Origin: Acetobacteraceae bacterium AT-5844
GTDB lineage: Bacteria; Pseudomonadota; Alphaproteobacteria; Acetobacterales; Acetobacteraceae
Length of the DNA: 64,000 nt
Reading direction: 5' to 3'
NCBI GenBank assembly: GCA_000245075.1
Contig: JH599972.1
Coordinates: 99,240-163,239, forward strand
In this document: positions 1 to 7,828 of the stretch, one piece after another
Numbering within the stretch: position 1 is the stretch's first letter
How the letters are laid out: every line of letters starts with the position of its first letter
Notes under the pieces: generated by a model
Databases searched by the model: none
The model's input: only the letters and a program-made list of their open reading frames with translations
What the model was told of the DNA's origin: nothing
Translations under genes and position numbers: made by a program

Positions 1-396
1 TCATCCTCTGCTCTGGAGGATGCCGTGGAGGAACAGTTCAACCTGTTCCCCCGCTTGCGGGAGCGGCAGGGTCAGATGGCGGTTACGCTGTCGGGTGGCG
101 AACAGCAGATGCTGGCCATCGCCCGGGCATTGATGAGCGCCCCCCGCTTGCTGCTGCTGGACGAACCCTCGCTGGGTCTGGCACCGCTGGTGATCAAGGA
201 GATCTTCGCCATCATCCGCACTCTTCGCGGGCGTGGCATTACAGTCCTGCTGGTCGAGCAGATGGCGAATCTGGCGCTGGGCGTGGCCGATCGCGCCTAT
301 GTGCTGGAGACCGGCCGAGTCACCCTTTCAGGGACGGGCGCGGAGCTGCTGCTGCACCCGCAGGTGCGCGCGGCCTACCTCGGCGCGGGGCATTGA
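1..396 (+). CDS. livF: Branched-chain amino acid ABC transporter ATP-binding protein (LivF-type), 3' part
   Basis: Only the C-terminal ~131 residues are present; the reading frame is open to the left edge, so the start lies outside the window. Visible motifs are the ABC signature (LSGGEQQ), Walker B ([11 protein letters not shown]) and the switch histidine region (LLVEQM, where the usual H-loop is replaced as is normal for LivF). The tail [17 protein letters not shown] is the typical LivF ending. LivF energises high-affinity import of branched-chain amino acids or related carboxylates from a periplasmic receptor, pairing with LivG in the membrane-bound complex. Partner genes would be upstream and cannot be seen. 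The last 77 bp overlap the 3' end of a convergent IclR-type gene. Confidence 0.9.
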   Translation, partial: SSSALEDAVEEQFNLFPRLRERQGQMAVTLSGGEQQMLAIARALMSAPRLLLLDEPSLGLAPLVIKEIFAIIRTLRGRGITVLLVEQMANLALGVADRAYVLETGRVTLSGTGAELLLHPQVRAAYLGAGH

Positions 397-1213
397 CGGC
401 GCCGTTCTCGGCCGATGCCCTGTAGCCGAGCTGAGCACTGAGGCGGCGCGCGAAAGCCACGACCTCCTCCGCCTGCGGAGTGCCGGGGCCGGGATCCAGT
501 GCCCCGGCATTGCCAATGGCGGTGATCGCGTACTGCATCTGGCCGGTATGGTCGAAGACCGGCGCGCTCACGGCGTTGATCCCCGGCACCGGCACCCCGC
601 GTGTCGTCGCATAGCCAAGCCCGCGGACCTCCCCGATTTCAGCCGTCAGGGTGGCTTCAGACGTCGCGCGGCCCACCTTACGGGCACCCGGACCAGCCTC
701 CTGCAATTCTTCCTGCAGCAAGGGCCAGACCTTGCTGCGCGGCAAAAAGGCAGCGAATGCTCGCCCGGTCGCTGTTCCGGTGATGGTGTAGACGGATCCG
801 GCCCGGAGATTCACATGGATCGGCTGGTTCGATTCCTGCACGTGAATGATAGTGGGGCCGTGGGTCCCCCATACGGCGATCGTCACCATAAGTCCCATCT
901 GCTCCGCCAGTTCCGCTGCGGCATCAGCGGCCATGCGCAACATGTCCGAGCCGCGCATGCGGGCCAGCCCGAGTTGTAGCGCGAATGGCCCCAGAGCGTA
1001 TCGCCCGCTCGCGGCATCCTGCTCCACCAGCCCGAGCTTGCGATAACTGAGCAGATAGGCGTGGGCTTGCGCCGGGGTTATCCCCGCCGCCTGGGCGAGA
1101 TCGCGCAGCATGGCTGGCTTCGCCCATTCCACCATGACCTTGAGCAGCCGCCCCCCGACCTCAATCGACTGTACCCCGCGCCCCTCAAGCTGCATCACGC
1201 TCGGCTGATCCAT
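320..1213 (-). CDS. IclR family transcriptional regulator
   Basis: 297 residues. An N-terminal winged helix (about 15-75; [30 protein letters not shown]) is followed by the IclR effector-binding domain (about 85-265), with family-typical stretches such as [20 protein letters not shown] and [25 protein letters not shown]. The tail ([17 protein letters not shown]) is low complexity and is the part that runs 77 bp into livF on the other strand. The start is supported by GAGGAA just upstream of the ATG. It lies downstream of and in the same direction as the receptor/dehydrogenase operon, so it may regulate that operon or livF. IclR proteins usually control aromatic, glyoxylate or short-chain acid catabolism. 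The effector is unknown. Confidence 0.88.
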   Translation of the reverse strand: MDQPSVMQLEGRGVQSIEVGGRLLKVMVEWAKPAMLRDLAQAAGITPAQAHAYLLSYRKLGLVEQDAASGRYALGPFALQLGLARMRGSDMLRMAADAAAELAEQMGLMVTIAVWGTHGPTIIHVQESNQPIHVNLRAGSVYTITGTATGRAFAAFLPRSKVWPLLQEELQEAGPGARKVGRATSEATLTAEIGEVRGLGYATTRGVPVPGINAVSAPVFDHTGQMQYAITAIGNAGALDPGPGTPQAEEVVAFARRLSAQLGYRASAENGAVNAPRRGRPRAPAGAAAAPRPSLKG

Positions 1214-1291
1214 GACTTCCTCGATGAGAAAGTCTACTGCATCGGCGAGGAAGTCAGAAGCCGAAGAAGGGCGGGCCTGAAGGGCGTGTGT

Positions 1292-1987
1292 TCAAAAGGC
1301 CGGGTCTACTCCGGTCTTCCGGTAGGCTTCGGCTGCGAGCGGCGAGTGAAGAAATGCCATGAACCGCGCCGCGAGGGAGGGGTCTGCGGCAGATGGCGTC
1401 GTCGCCGCGGAAAATGACGTCACCGTCTGCACCGCCTCCGGAAAGCGCCCCACAATGTCGATACCCGGCACCACAAGAAGCTCGCTGACCTGCTGTACGG
1501 CCAGATCCGCTTCTCCACTCACCAACTTCTCGGCCGTGAAGCCTTCGGGAATGACCGTCGCGCGGCCACGGACTTCTTCGGCGATGCCCAGCTCCTCGAG
1601 AACCTTCTCGAAATGGATGCCGCTCGCGCCCGCCCGCGAATAGGCCACCGAGCGAGCCGCCAGCAGCGCGGAGCGGAAGGCATCCAGCGTGCCGATATCC
1701 GGATGCTGCGCACCGCCAGGCACCGCGAGACCAACGCGGGAGTGGACCAGCTCAATCCGGCTGTCGCGGTCGACGAAGCCGCCATCGGCAAGCTTGTCCA
1801 TGGCGCTCTTCGTCACCACGAGAACATCGGCGGTGTCGCCAGCGGGCACGCGCTGCATGATCAGCGTCGTCGGCGTCCACTCGGTCACGACCTCGCAGCC
1901 GGCCTCCTTTTCGAAGGCCGGAACGATGGCGCTATCGAACGCCGCCCGGACGGCGAGCCCTGACATGACGCGCAAGATTTGTCCCAC
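1292..1987 (-). CDS. ModA-like substrate-binding protein without signal peptide
   Basis: 231 residues from a GTG start preceded by AGAGGAG. The fold looks like the type 2 periplasmic binding protein of the molybdate/extracellular solute family: it begins directly with LRVMSGLAVRAAFDSAIVPAFEKEAGCEV and includes GDTADVLVVTKSAMDKL and SGEADLAVQQVSELLVVPGIDIVGRFP. No hydrophobic signal sequence precedes the fold, so either the protein is cytoplasmic (a solute sensor or enzyme-like homologue) or the true start is missed. It is 17 bp downstream of a Bug receptor gene and almost certainly co-transcribed with it. No ABC permease accompanies it, so a role in molybdate import is unlikely. Function unknown; the family assignment is good. 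Confidence 0.75.
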   Translation of the reverse strand: MGQILRVMSGLAVRAAFDSAIVPAFEKEAGCEVVTEWTPTTLIMQRVPAGDTADVLVVTKSAMDKLADGGFVDRDSRIELVHSRVGLAVPGGAQHPDIGTLDAFRSALLAARSVAYSRAGASGIHFEKVLEELGIAEEVRGRATVIPEGFTAEKLVSGEADLAVQQVSELLVVPGIDIVGRFPEAVQTVTSFSAATTPSAADPSLAARFMAFLHSPLAAEAYRKTGVDPAF

Positions 1988-2004
1988 TTACTGCTGCTCC
2001 TCTC

Positions 2005-2973
2005 TCAATCGCGCCAGGGGCTGCGTTCCCACATGCGCTGCAGATGCCCTTCTGCGGCAAACACCGAGGCCCGGTAGTCCTGGCCGGTTTTGGCCGAAAT
2101 CGGCATATCCACCTTGCGGGCCTCGGCGAGGAATTCGGGCGACGCGAGCGCGGCCTTGAAACCTTCCACAAGCCGCTCGCCAATTTCGGGTGGCAGCCCT
2201 GGCGGCGCGACAATGCCCCGCTGGGAGCCTGCCAGCATGCGGATTCCCTGCTCGCTAAAGGTCGGCACGTCCTGGACGACCGGCAGGCGCTCCGCCGATG
2301 CCAGGCCCAGGCAGCGCAGTCGGCCGTCTCTCAGTGCCGGCAAGCCCTCGCTCATGTTGAAGCAGCCGATGTCGAGATGTCCACCGAGCAGCGCCGTCTG
2401 CAACGGCGCGAAACCGTTGAAAGGCACATGGTTGAATTGTGTCCCCGCCGTCTGTGCGAGATCGGCGATGAGCAGATGATCGTCGGACCCGACACCGGTG
2501 GTGCCGATGGACACGGTCCCCCGTGCAGCCTTCGCACGCTCCAGCGCGTCGCCCAGGCTCTTCAGTGGCGAGGATGCCAGCACCCACAACCCACCGGGAT
2601 CATCCACCACATTCGCGATGAAGACGAACTGCTTCGCGTCGTATCGGACCGGCCGTTCGATGGCCATGCTCAGCAGCGTTGGCATGACCGCCGCGCCAAT
2701 CGTATAGCCATCCGGCTTCGAACCATACAGCAGCTCAAGGCCGAGCTGGCTGGCCGCACCGGGACGATTGTCGATCACATAGCGCAGATCGGGCACTGCC
2801 TTCTGTACATGCGGCATCACCAGACGCGCCATCTGATCGACCCCGCCGCCTGGCGGAAAGGGCACGATCACCTGGATGGGTCTGTCCTTCGGCCATTCCG
2901 GACCCTGTGCCAGAGCGGGCGCCGCTAATGTGGTCGCGGCGAGCGTCATGAAGGAGCGGCGCTTCAGCGTCAT
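2005..2973 (-). CDS. Bug/TctC-family tripartite tricarboxylate receptor
   Basis: 322 residues with an N-terminal export signal (MTLKRRSFMTLAATTLAAPALAQ, cleavage near residue 23; the arginines could suit Tat or Sec). The mature domain begins with the Bug hallmark WPKDRPIQVIVPFPPGGGVDQMARL, followed by VIDNRPGAASQLGLE and GSKPDGYTIG. Such proteins capture carboxylates in the periplasm and deliver them to TctAB or act as sensors. No tctA/tctB is adjacent, so this is an orphan receptor. It lies 39 bp downstream of a 2-hydroxyacid dehydrogenase gene and upstream of the ModA-like gene, suggesting that it binds the hydroxy- or keto-acid handled by that enzyme. The ligand cannot be read from sequence. 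Confidence 0.92.
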   Translation of the reverse strand: MTLKRRSFMTLAATTLAAPALAQGPEWPKDRPIQVIVPFPPGGGVDQMARLVMPHVQKAVPDLRYVIDNRPGAASQLGLELLYGSKPDGYTIGAAVMPTLLSMAIERPVRYDAKQFVFIANVVDDPGGLWVLASSPLKSLGDALERAKAARGTVSIGTTGVGSDDHLLIADLAQTAGTQFNHVPFNGFAPLQTALLGGHLDIGCFNMSEGLPALRDGRLRCLGLASAERLPVVQDVPTFSEQGIRMLAGSQRGIVAPPGLPPEIGERLVEGFKAALASPEFLAEARKVDMPISAKTGQDYRASVFAAEGHLQRMWERSPWRD

Positions 2974-3012
2974 TCTGGTTTCCTCCCTATCGAACTTGAA
3001 CGGTTTCTGCAG

Positions 3013-4074
3013 CTAGGCGGGAGACAACTCTCCACCGACTGGGCCTTGCAGGATGGCCGCGAAGCGGCGCGCATAGGCCGGCCAGGCTTCCGGGTTGATC
3101 AGCCGTGGCGGCCGCTTCCCTCGCAGCAGATCCACGATCTGGTCAGCGGCCCAACCCGCCATGCAGCGCCGTGCTTCCACGGTGACGCCGGCGGTATGAT
3201 AGGTCGCGATGACATTCGGCAGCGCTAGCAGCGGATGCTCGAGCGGTGGGGGCTCCACATCCCAGACATCCAGCCCCGCCGCCGAAAGATGCCCCGAGCT
3301 CAGCGCTGCATGGAGCGCCGCTTCGTCGTGAATGCCACCGCGTGCCGTGTTGAGAAACACGGCGCCGGGTTTCATCCGCGCGAAGGTCTCGTGGTTCATC
3401 ATCCGCAGCGTCTGCGCGTCGCGCGGGCAATGCACGGAAACGATATCCGCCTGTTGCAACAACCTATCCCAGGAGACAGGCTGCGCTCCACGCTCGTGAA
3501 TTTCGGCATCGCTCAGCCACGGATCATGGGCCAATACCGTCATGCCGAAGGCATTGGCCAGCGCCGCCACCCGGCGCCCCACATGGCCGATACCCACCAG
3601 CCCCAGCACCTTGCCACCAATCTCCCGCCCCATCAGCGCCTCGCGCGAAAAGCCGCGCTCCCGCCGCAGCAGCCGGTCGCTCAGGGTGATTTTCTTCCCG
3701 ATATCCAGCATCAGGCCGATCGTATGCTCGGCCACTGCCGCGGCATTGGCACCAGACTGGTTGACCACCAGCACCCCAGCCTCGCTGCACGCAGCGACGT
3801 CCACAGTGTCATATCCCGCGCCCGTGGCAGAGATGCAGAGCAGGTTCGGGCAGCGCTTCAGCAGTTCGCCGCTGGCAAACCACTGCCGGGGCAGTTCGTC
3901 CTTGGTGGACGAAATATGATAGACATGCGCGGCGGCGAGCTTCGCCCAGGCATCCTCCTCAGCTCCGCCCAGTTCGCAGGTGAGAAAGTCGATATCCGGT
4001 TCGCGGGCAAAACGCTCGGCCATGGCCGGGTCCTGCCAGAAATCGAACTTCACGACAGTCTTCCGGGCTGCCAT
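3013..4074 (-). CDS. D-isomer-specific 2-hydroxyacid dehydrogenase
   Basis: 353 residues. The NAD-binding half carries GLVGIGHVGRRVAALANAFGM with an acidic residue soon after the second beta strand (LAHDPW), favouring NAD(H). The catalytic Arg is in LNTARGGIHDE, the Glu region in GLDVWDVEPPP, and the acid/base His in ATYHTAGVTVEARR. This is the SerA/GhrB/LdhA-type family, which reversibly reduces 2-ketoacids. It is the first gene of a leftward operon with a Bug receptor and a ModA-like gene, and is divergent from a LacI-type regulator. A perfect LacI-style palindrome lies in the shared 216-bp promoter gap, so repression by that regulator is likely. The exact substrate is not determinable. Confidence 0.9.
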   Translation of the reverse strand: MAARKTVVKFDFWQDPAMAERFAREPDIDFLTCELGGAEEDAWAKLAAAHVYHISSTKDELPRQWFASGELLKRCPNLLCISATGAGYDTVDVAACSEAGVLVVNQSGANAAAVAEHTIGLMLDIGKKITLSDRLLRRERGFSREALMGREIGGKVLGLVGIGHVGRRVAALANAFGMTVLAHDPWLSDAEIHERGAQPVSWDRLLQQADIVSVHCPRDAQTLRMMNHETFARMKPGAVFLNTARGGIHDEAALHAALSSGHLSAAGLDVWDVEPPPLEHPLLALPNVIATYHTAGVTVEARRCMAGWAADQIVDLLRGKRPPRLINPEAWPAYARRFAAILQGPVGGELSPA

Positions 4075-4200
4075 CGCGGCTCCAGCCTCCCCTCGTGGTG
4101 CTCCAAGGCTGGGAGAACTGTCAGGGCAGCATAGCCGTACCCCAGCCAGATCCTGCTCCCTTGTGGCTTACTCCCTTGGGCACCTTTGTTGTTTGCGCTA

Positions 4201-4214
4201 TGAAAGCGCTTTCA
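4201..4214. promoter_or_regulatory. LacI-type operator (perfect palindrome)
   Basis: TGAAAGCGCTTTCA is a perfect 14-bp palindrome with the central CG/GC typical of LacI/GalR operators. It lies in the gap between the dehydrogenase start (4074) and the lacI start (4291), positioned to control both directions. A near-identical copy occurs at 5364-5377. Confidence 0.8.
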
Positions 4215-4290
4215 CACGAGCACGGCCCCCGCTTTGCGTCAAGCATGAGGATACGCTTCATACGCCCCCGCGCCTGGCCAGGAGACGGAT

Positions 4291-5322
4291 ATGCCGCCGA
4301 AGGATGATATCGCGGAGAGCCGCTTCCCCCTCGCCAGCGACGTGGCACGCCGCGCCGGGGTCTCGACTTCCACGGTCTCACGGGTCTTCAACGGCACGGC
4401 GAGCGTCAGGGCGGATAAGCGCGAGGCCGTCATGCGGGCGGCGGAGGACCTCGGCTTCGTGGCCAACAGCGCGGCGCGCGCACTCTCCACCCGCCGTTTC
4501 ATGGCCGTCGGCGCCGTCATCCCCAATCTGGAGAACGACCTCTTCGTCCGCGCCATGTCCAGCTTCCAGGAGCGGCTGCGCCGCGCCGGCTACACGCTGA
4601 TCCTCACCAATGCCGGCTATGACCTGGATAATGAGATGCGGGAGGCCAGTTTCCTGCTCGAACGCGGCATCGACGCGCTGCTGCTGGTAGGGGATCGGCA
4701 CCGGCCCGCCCTGCTGGACCGCATTGCCCGCCAGCGCATCCCCTTCGTGCAGACCTTCAGCCTTTCGGCCGAGCGGCCTTGCGTCGGCTTCGACAACGCC
4801 GCCGCGGGCGCGCGCGCGGCGCGCTATCTCATGGATCTCGGCCACCGCCGCATCGGCCTCGTCACCAGCATCCGCCAGGACAACGACCGTGCCGGCGGCC
4901 GGGTAGACGGCGTGCGTGGAGCCATGGCGGAGCGAGGCCTGACCGTGCGGCCCGAGCACGATATCCAGACCTCCTACGGCATCGCCGCCGGGCGGGATGG
5001 GCTAAGGCAGATCCTCAGCGCCTCCGGCTCCCCGCCCACCGCCATCATCTGCGGCACGGACCAGATGGCCTTCGGTGTCATGATCGAGGCGCAGTCGCGC
5101 GGCATGCGCATCCCGCACGACCTGTCGCTGATCGGCGTCAACGATGCGGATTATGCCGCCTTCCTCACCCCCTCCCTCACCACCATTCGCATCCGCTCCG
5201 CCGAGATCGGGCAGGTGGCGGGCGACTATCTGGTGGCCCGCATGGCCGGCCTGCCGATGGTGCGGGTGACGGAGATCGACGCCGAGTTGATTCTTCGCGC
5301 CAGCACGGCGCCCCCTCCCTGA
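4291..5322 (+). CDS. LacI family transcriptional regulator
   Basis: 343 residues. The N-terminal LacI helix-turn-helix with hinge spans about residues 14-68 (DVARRAGVSTSTVSRVFNGTASV, then AARALSTRR). It is followed by a periplasmic-binding-protein-like effector domain (VGAVIPNLENDLFVRAMSSFQERLRRAGY; later GTDQMAFGVMIEAQSRGMRIPHDLSLIGVND). The ATG is preceded by GGAGA. It is probably autoregulated and controls the divergent dehydrogenase operon and the following racemase-like gene, because matching palindromes flank the gene on both sides. LacI members usually respond to sugars or sugar acids; here the neighbours suggest a hydroxyacid or aldonate-type inducer, which is inference. Confidence 0.93.
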   Translation: MPPKDDIAESRFPLASDVARRAGVSTSTVSRVFNGTASVRADKREAVMRAAEDLGFVANSAARALSTRRFMAVGAVIPNLENDLFVRAMSSFQERLRRAGYTLILTNAGYDLDNEMREASFLLERGIDALLLVGDRHRPALLDRIARQRIPFVQTFSLSAERPCVGFDNAAAGARAARYLMDLGHRRIGLVTSIRQDNDRAGGRVDGVRGAMAERGLTVRPEHDIQTSYGIAAGRDGLRQILSASGSPPTAIICGTDQMAFGVMIEAQSRGMRIPHDLSLIGVNDADYAAFLTPSLTTIRIRSAEIGQVAGDYLVARMAGLPMVRVTEIDAELILRASTAPPP

Positions 5323-5363
5323 CTCCTATCGCGCGGTTGACGGCATCTCGCCCTGGCCTATTC

Positions 5364-5377
5364 TGAAAGCGGTTTCA
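5364..5377. promoter_or_regulatory. Second LacI-type operator
   Basis: TGAAAGCGGTTTCA differs from the upstream palindrome (4201-4214) by one base. It lies 49 bp before the racemase-like gene and 41 bp after the lacI stop, so the downstream gene probably has its own LacI-controlled promoter. Confidence 0.72.
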
Positions 5378-5426
5378 TAACGCGTCAGCCGAAGCGCCGC
5401 GATCGCCAGGGTCGGGAGGCCCAGAC

Positions 5427-6101
5427 ATGACCAGAATCGTCCTGCTGCACGCCACCCCGGTCGCCATGGCTCCCATCCAGGCCGCCTTCGCCGAGCGGTG
5501 GCCGGAGGCCGAAACGGTGAACCTGCTGGATGACGGCCTGAGCATCGACCGGGCGCGCGAGCCCGATTTGTCCGAGGACATGATCGAGCGTTTCGTGGCC
5601 TTCGGCCGCTATGCCCATCGTATTGGCGCGGATGGCATTCTCGCCACCTGCTCAGCCTTTGGCCCGGCCCTGGACCGGTTGGCCGATACGCTCCCCATCC
5701 CCGTCCTGAAGCCAAATGAGGCGATGTTCCAGGCCGCCATCGCCCAGGGCTCCAAAATCGGCATGCTGGCGACCTTCGGCCCCGCCATCGCCACCATGGC
5801 GGAGGAATTCGAGGAGTTCACGGCGCGTGCCGGCAAGGCCGCTACCCTCCGCACCGTCCTGGTTCAAGGCGCCATGGACAGGCTGCGCCAGGGCGACGCA
5901 GAGACGCATAACCGCCTCGTCGCCGAACAGGCCCCTGCCCTGGCGGATTGCGATGCGATCATGCTGGCACACTTCTCCACTTCTCGCGCCGCCGCCGCCG
6001 TGCGTGCCGTATCCCCGGTGCCGGTGCTCACCGCGCCCGACGCGGCGGTGGACCGTATACGCAGCCTGGTTGAACAAGCCGCAAAGGCACCGGCCCGCTA
6101 A
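5427..6101 (+). CDS. Aspartate/glutamate racemase superfamily protein, second catalytic Cys absent
   Basis: 224 residues. It has the superfamily layout with the first catalytic cysteine at about Cys75 (GILATCSAFGPALDRLA). The position of the second cysteine in the C-terminal half reads IMLAHFSTSRAA, so His182 occupies the spot. Two-cysteine members racemise amino acids or hydantoins, while one-cysteine members include decarboxylases and isomerases such as arylmalonate decarboxylase and maleate isomerase. A racemase label is therefore unsafe. GGGAGG precedes the ATG. The upstream LacI-type operator ties it to the dehydrogenase/Bug operon, so it probably isomerises or decarboxylates an acid in the same pathway. 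Confidence 0.8.
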   Translation: MTRIVLLHATPVAMAPIQAAFAERWPEAETVNLLDDGLSIDRAREPDLSEDMIERFVAFGRYAHRIGADGILATCSAFGPALDRLADTLPIPVLKPNEAMFQAAIAQGSKIGMLATFGPAIATMAEEFEEFTARAGKAATLRTVLVQGAMDRLRQGDAETHNRLVAEQAPALADCDAIMLAHFSTSRAAAAVRAVSPVPVLTAPDAAVDRIRSLVEQAAKAPAR

Positions 6102-6127
6102 CAGGCGCCGACCACCCGGAGGCCCGC

Positions 6128-6775
6128 CTATTCGGCGTCCGACTGCCGGGAGGGCACCGCCTCGGCGAAGGCGGGCAGCGGGCTGCACGCGGCCTCCACG
6201 GCCATCAGCCTGGGCACCACGGTCAGGTCACAGCCGAAGCGGCGGGCATTACCCAGCTGCGGCACCAGGCAGAGATCCGCCAGTGTCGGCGTGGCGCCGA
6301 AGCAGAATGGCCCCTCTTCACCGCCGAGCAGGGCCTCGCAGGCCGTAAGCCCCTCCTGGATGACGTCGCGCGCCCATGCCGAGACCACGTCCTCCGGGAG
6401 GGGAACCGCGCGCAGGCGGGACAGCACCTTGAGATTCTGTACGGGGTGGATATCGCAGGCGATGGCCTGGGCAAAACCGCGGATCCGCGCTCGCAGATCT
6501 CTCTCCGCCGCTCCCGGCCCCCGCGGCAAGAGAGACGGCTCCGGCCATCCCTCATCCAGCCACTCGCAGATGGCCAGGGACTGCACCAGCACGGTGCCGT
6601 GATCCGTCTCCAGGGCGGGTACCAGACCCTGGGGCTGGAGCTTCAGATAATCCGGTGCGCGCTGGCCCCCATGCCGGAGGTGATGCGCGACATGCTCCAC
6701 CTTGAGCCCCTTGAGGTTCAGCGCGATCCTCACCCGCCACGCGGCGGATGAGCGGAAATAGCCGTGCAGGCGCAT
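6128..6775 (-). CDS. maiA: Maleylacetoacetate isomerase (zeta-class GST)
   Basis: 215 residues. It isomerises 4-maleylacetoacetate to 4-fumarylacetoacetate with glutathione, the penultimate step of tyrosine/homogentisate breakdown. The N-terminal thioredoxin-like domain begins LHGYFRSSAAWRVRIALNLKGL, and the C-terminal helical domain carries the zeta-class hallmark DIHPVQNLKVL. The usual SSCxWRVR active-site motif reads SSAAWRVR, so the cysteine is replaced; this cysteine is known not to be strictly required in the family. It is the last gene of the leftward hmgA-fahA-Bug-maiA operon, 19 bp after the Bug gene. The product is cytoplasmic. Confidence 0.92.
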   Translation of the reverse strand: MRLHGYFRSSAAWRVRIALNLKGLKVEHVAHHLRHGGQRAPDYLKLQPQGLVPALETDHGTVLVQSLAICEWLDEGWPEPSLLPRGPGAAERDLRARIRGFAQAIACDIHPVQNLKVLSRLRAVPLPEDVVSAWARDVIQEGLTACEALLGGEEGPFCFGATPTLADLCLVPQLGNARRFGCDLTVVPRLMAVEAACSPLPAFAEAVPSRQSDAE

Positions 6776-6794
6776 CTGTGCAGTCCCTTGCCGT

Positions 6795-7778
6795 TCAGTC
6801 CAGCGTGATGCCGAGTTCGCGGATCAACGGCACCCAGACGGCACGCTCGGCAGCGAGCAGCGCCTGCACTTCCTCCGGCCCGGATTGCAATGGCTCCAGC
6901 CCGATCTCGCGCATCCGCTTCTGCACGCTTTCCTGCCCGACGGCGGCTTGCAGCTCCTGCGTCAGCCGCGCGACGATGGGGTCGGGTGTGGCTTTCGGCA
7001 CGACAAGGCTCTGCCATGCATAGGCCTCGAACCGCTCCAGCCCCAGCGCTTCCGTCACCGTCGGCACGTCGGGCAATGCGGCCAGGCGCTGGTTTGAGAA
7101 GATGGCCAGCGGCCGAACCATGCCGCTCCGCAAGGCCTCGCCGCCAGAAGCATAGTCGATGACCGTGGACTCCACCGTGCCGGCAATCAGGTCATTCAGC
7201 GCGGGCGCAGCACCACGATAAGGAATGTGGTTGAAGCGGGCGCCGGTACTGCGTGCCAGGCGCTCCATCGTCAGATGGTGCGGGGAGCCGATACCAGGCG
7301 ACGCATAGTCGATGCGCCCCTGCCGCTCCTTGCCGGCGGCGATGAAGGATTTGACATCGCTAAAATCGGAGGATTTCCGTACGGCCAGGACAAGGTGGAA
7401 GCGAGCGAACGCGCCGACGGGCCGGAAATCCCGCTCGGGATTGTAAGGCAGGTTCCGAAACAGCGCCGGGTTGAACACCAACGTTCCGTTATCGGCCGTG
7501 AAAACGGTGTAACCGTCCGGCGCCGCCTTTGCCGCCGCCTCGGCCCCGATATTTGTCGCGGCTCCCGGGCGATTGTCGATCACCACGGGGCGGCCGAGGC
7601 TGCTCGACATGGCGGCGCCGATCAGCCGCGCCAGCGTATCCGTGCCGCCCCCCGCCGCATAGGCCACGATCCATTTGATCGGCGCCTCCGGCCATGCCGC
7701 CCAGGCAGCGCGCCATGGCAGCAGGCTCGTGGCCAGCCCAGCCGCCAGCCCTCGCCGGGTCAAGGTTATGCCCGTCAT
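6795..7778 (-). CDS. Bug/TctC-family receptor in the homogentisate operon
   Basis: About 327 residues from the ATG at 7778, which has a strong upstream GGGAGGAAGG; an in-frame start at 7859 would overlap fahA and lacks support. The signal peptide (LTRRGLAAGLATSLLPWRAAWA) is followed by WPEAPIKWIVAYAAGGGTDTLARL, VIDNRPGAATNIGAEA and HIPYRGAAPALNDLIAG, all Bug-family signatures. It is located between fahA and maiA, 50 bp after fahA. The most economical reading is a periplasmic receptor for an aromatic or aliphatic acid feeding the homogentisate pathway, such as a hydroxyphenylacetate. No TctAB partner is nearby, so uptake would use a membrane pair encoded elsewhere. Confidence 0.92.
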   Translation of the reverse strand: MTGITLTRRGLAAGLATSLLPWRAAWAAWPEAPIKWIVAYAAGGGTDTLARLIGAAMSSSLGRPVVIDNRPGAATNIGAEAAAKAAPDGYTVFTADNGTLVFNPALFRNLPYNPERDFRPVGAFARFHLVLAVRKSSDFSDVKSFIAAGKERQGRIDYASPGIGSPHHLTMERLARSTGARFNHIPYRGAAPALNDLIAGTVESTVIDYASGGEALRSGMVRPLAIFSNQRLAALPDVPTVTEALGLERFEAYAWQSLVVPKATPDPIVARLTQELQAAVGQESVQKRMREIGLEPLQSGPEEVQALLAAERAVWVPLIRELGITLD

Positions 7779-7828
7779 TCGTCCTTCCTCCCTGATACCG
7801 CCGCCCGCTTCTCCGGCGGGCTGCATTT

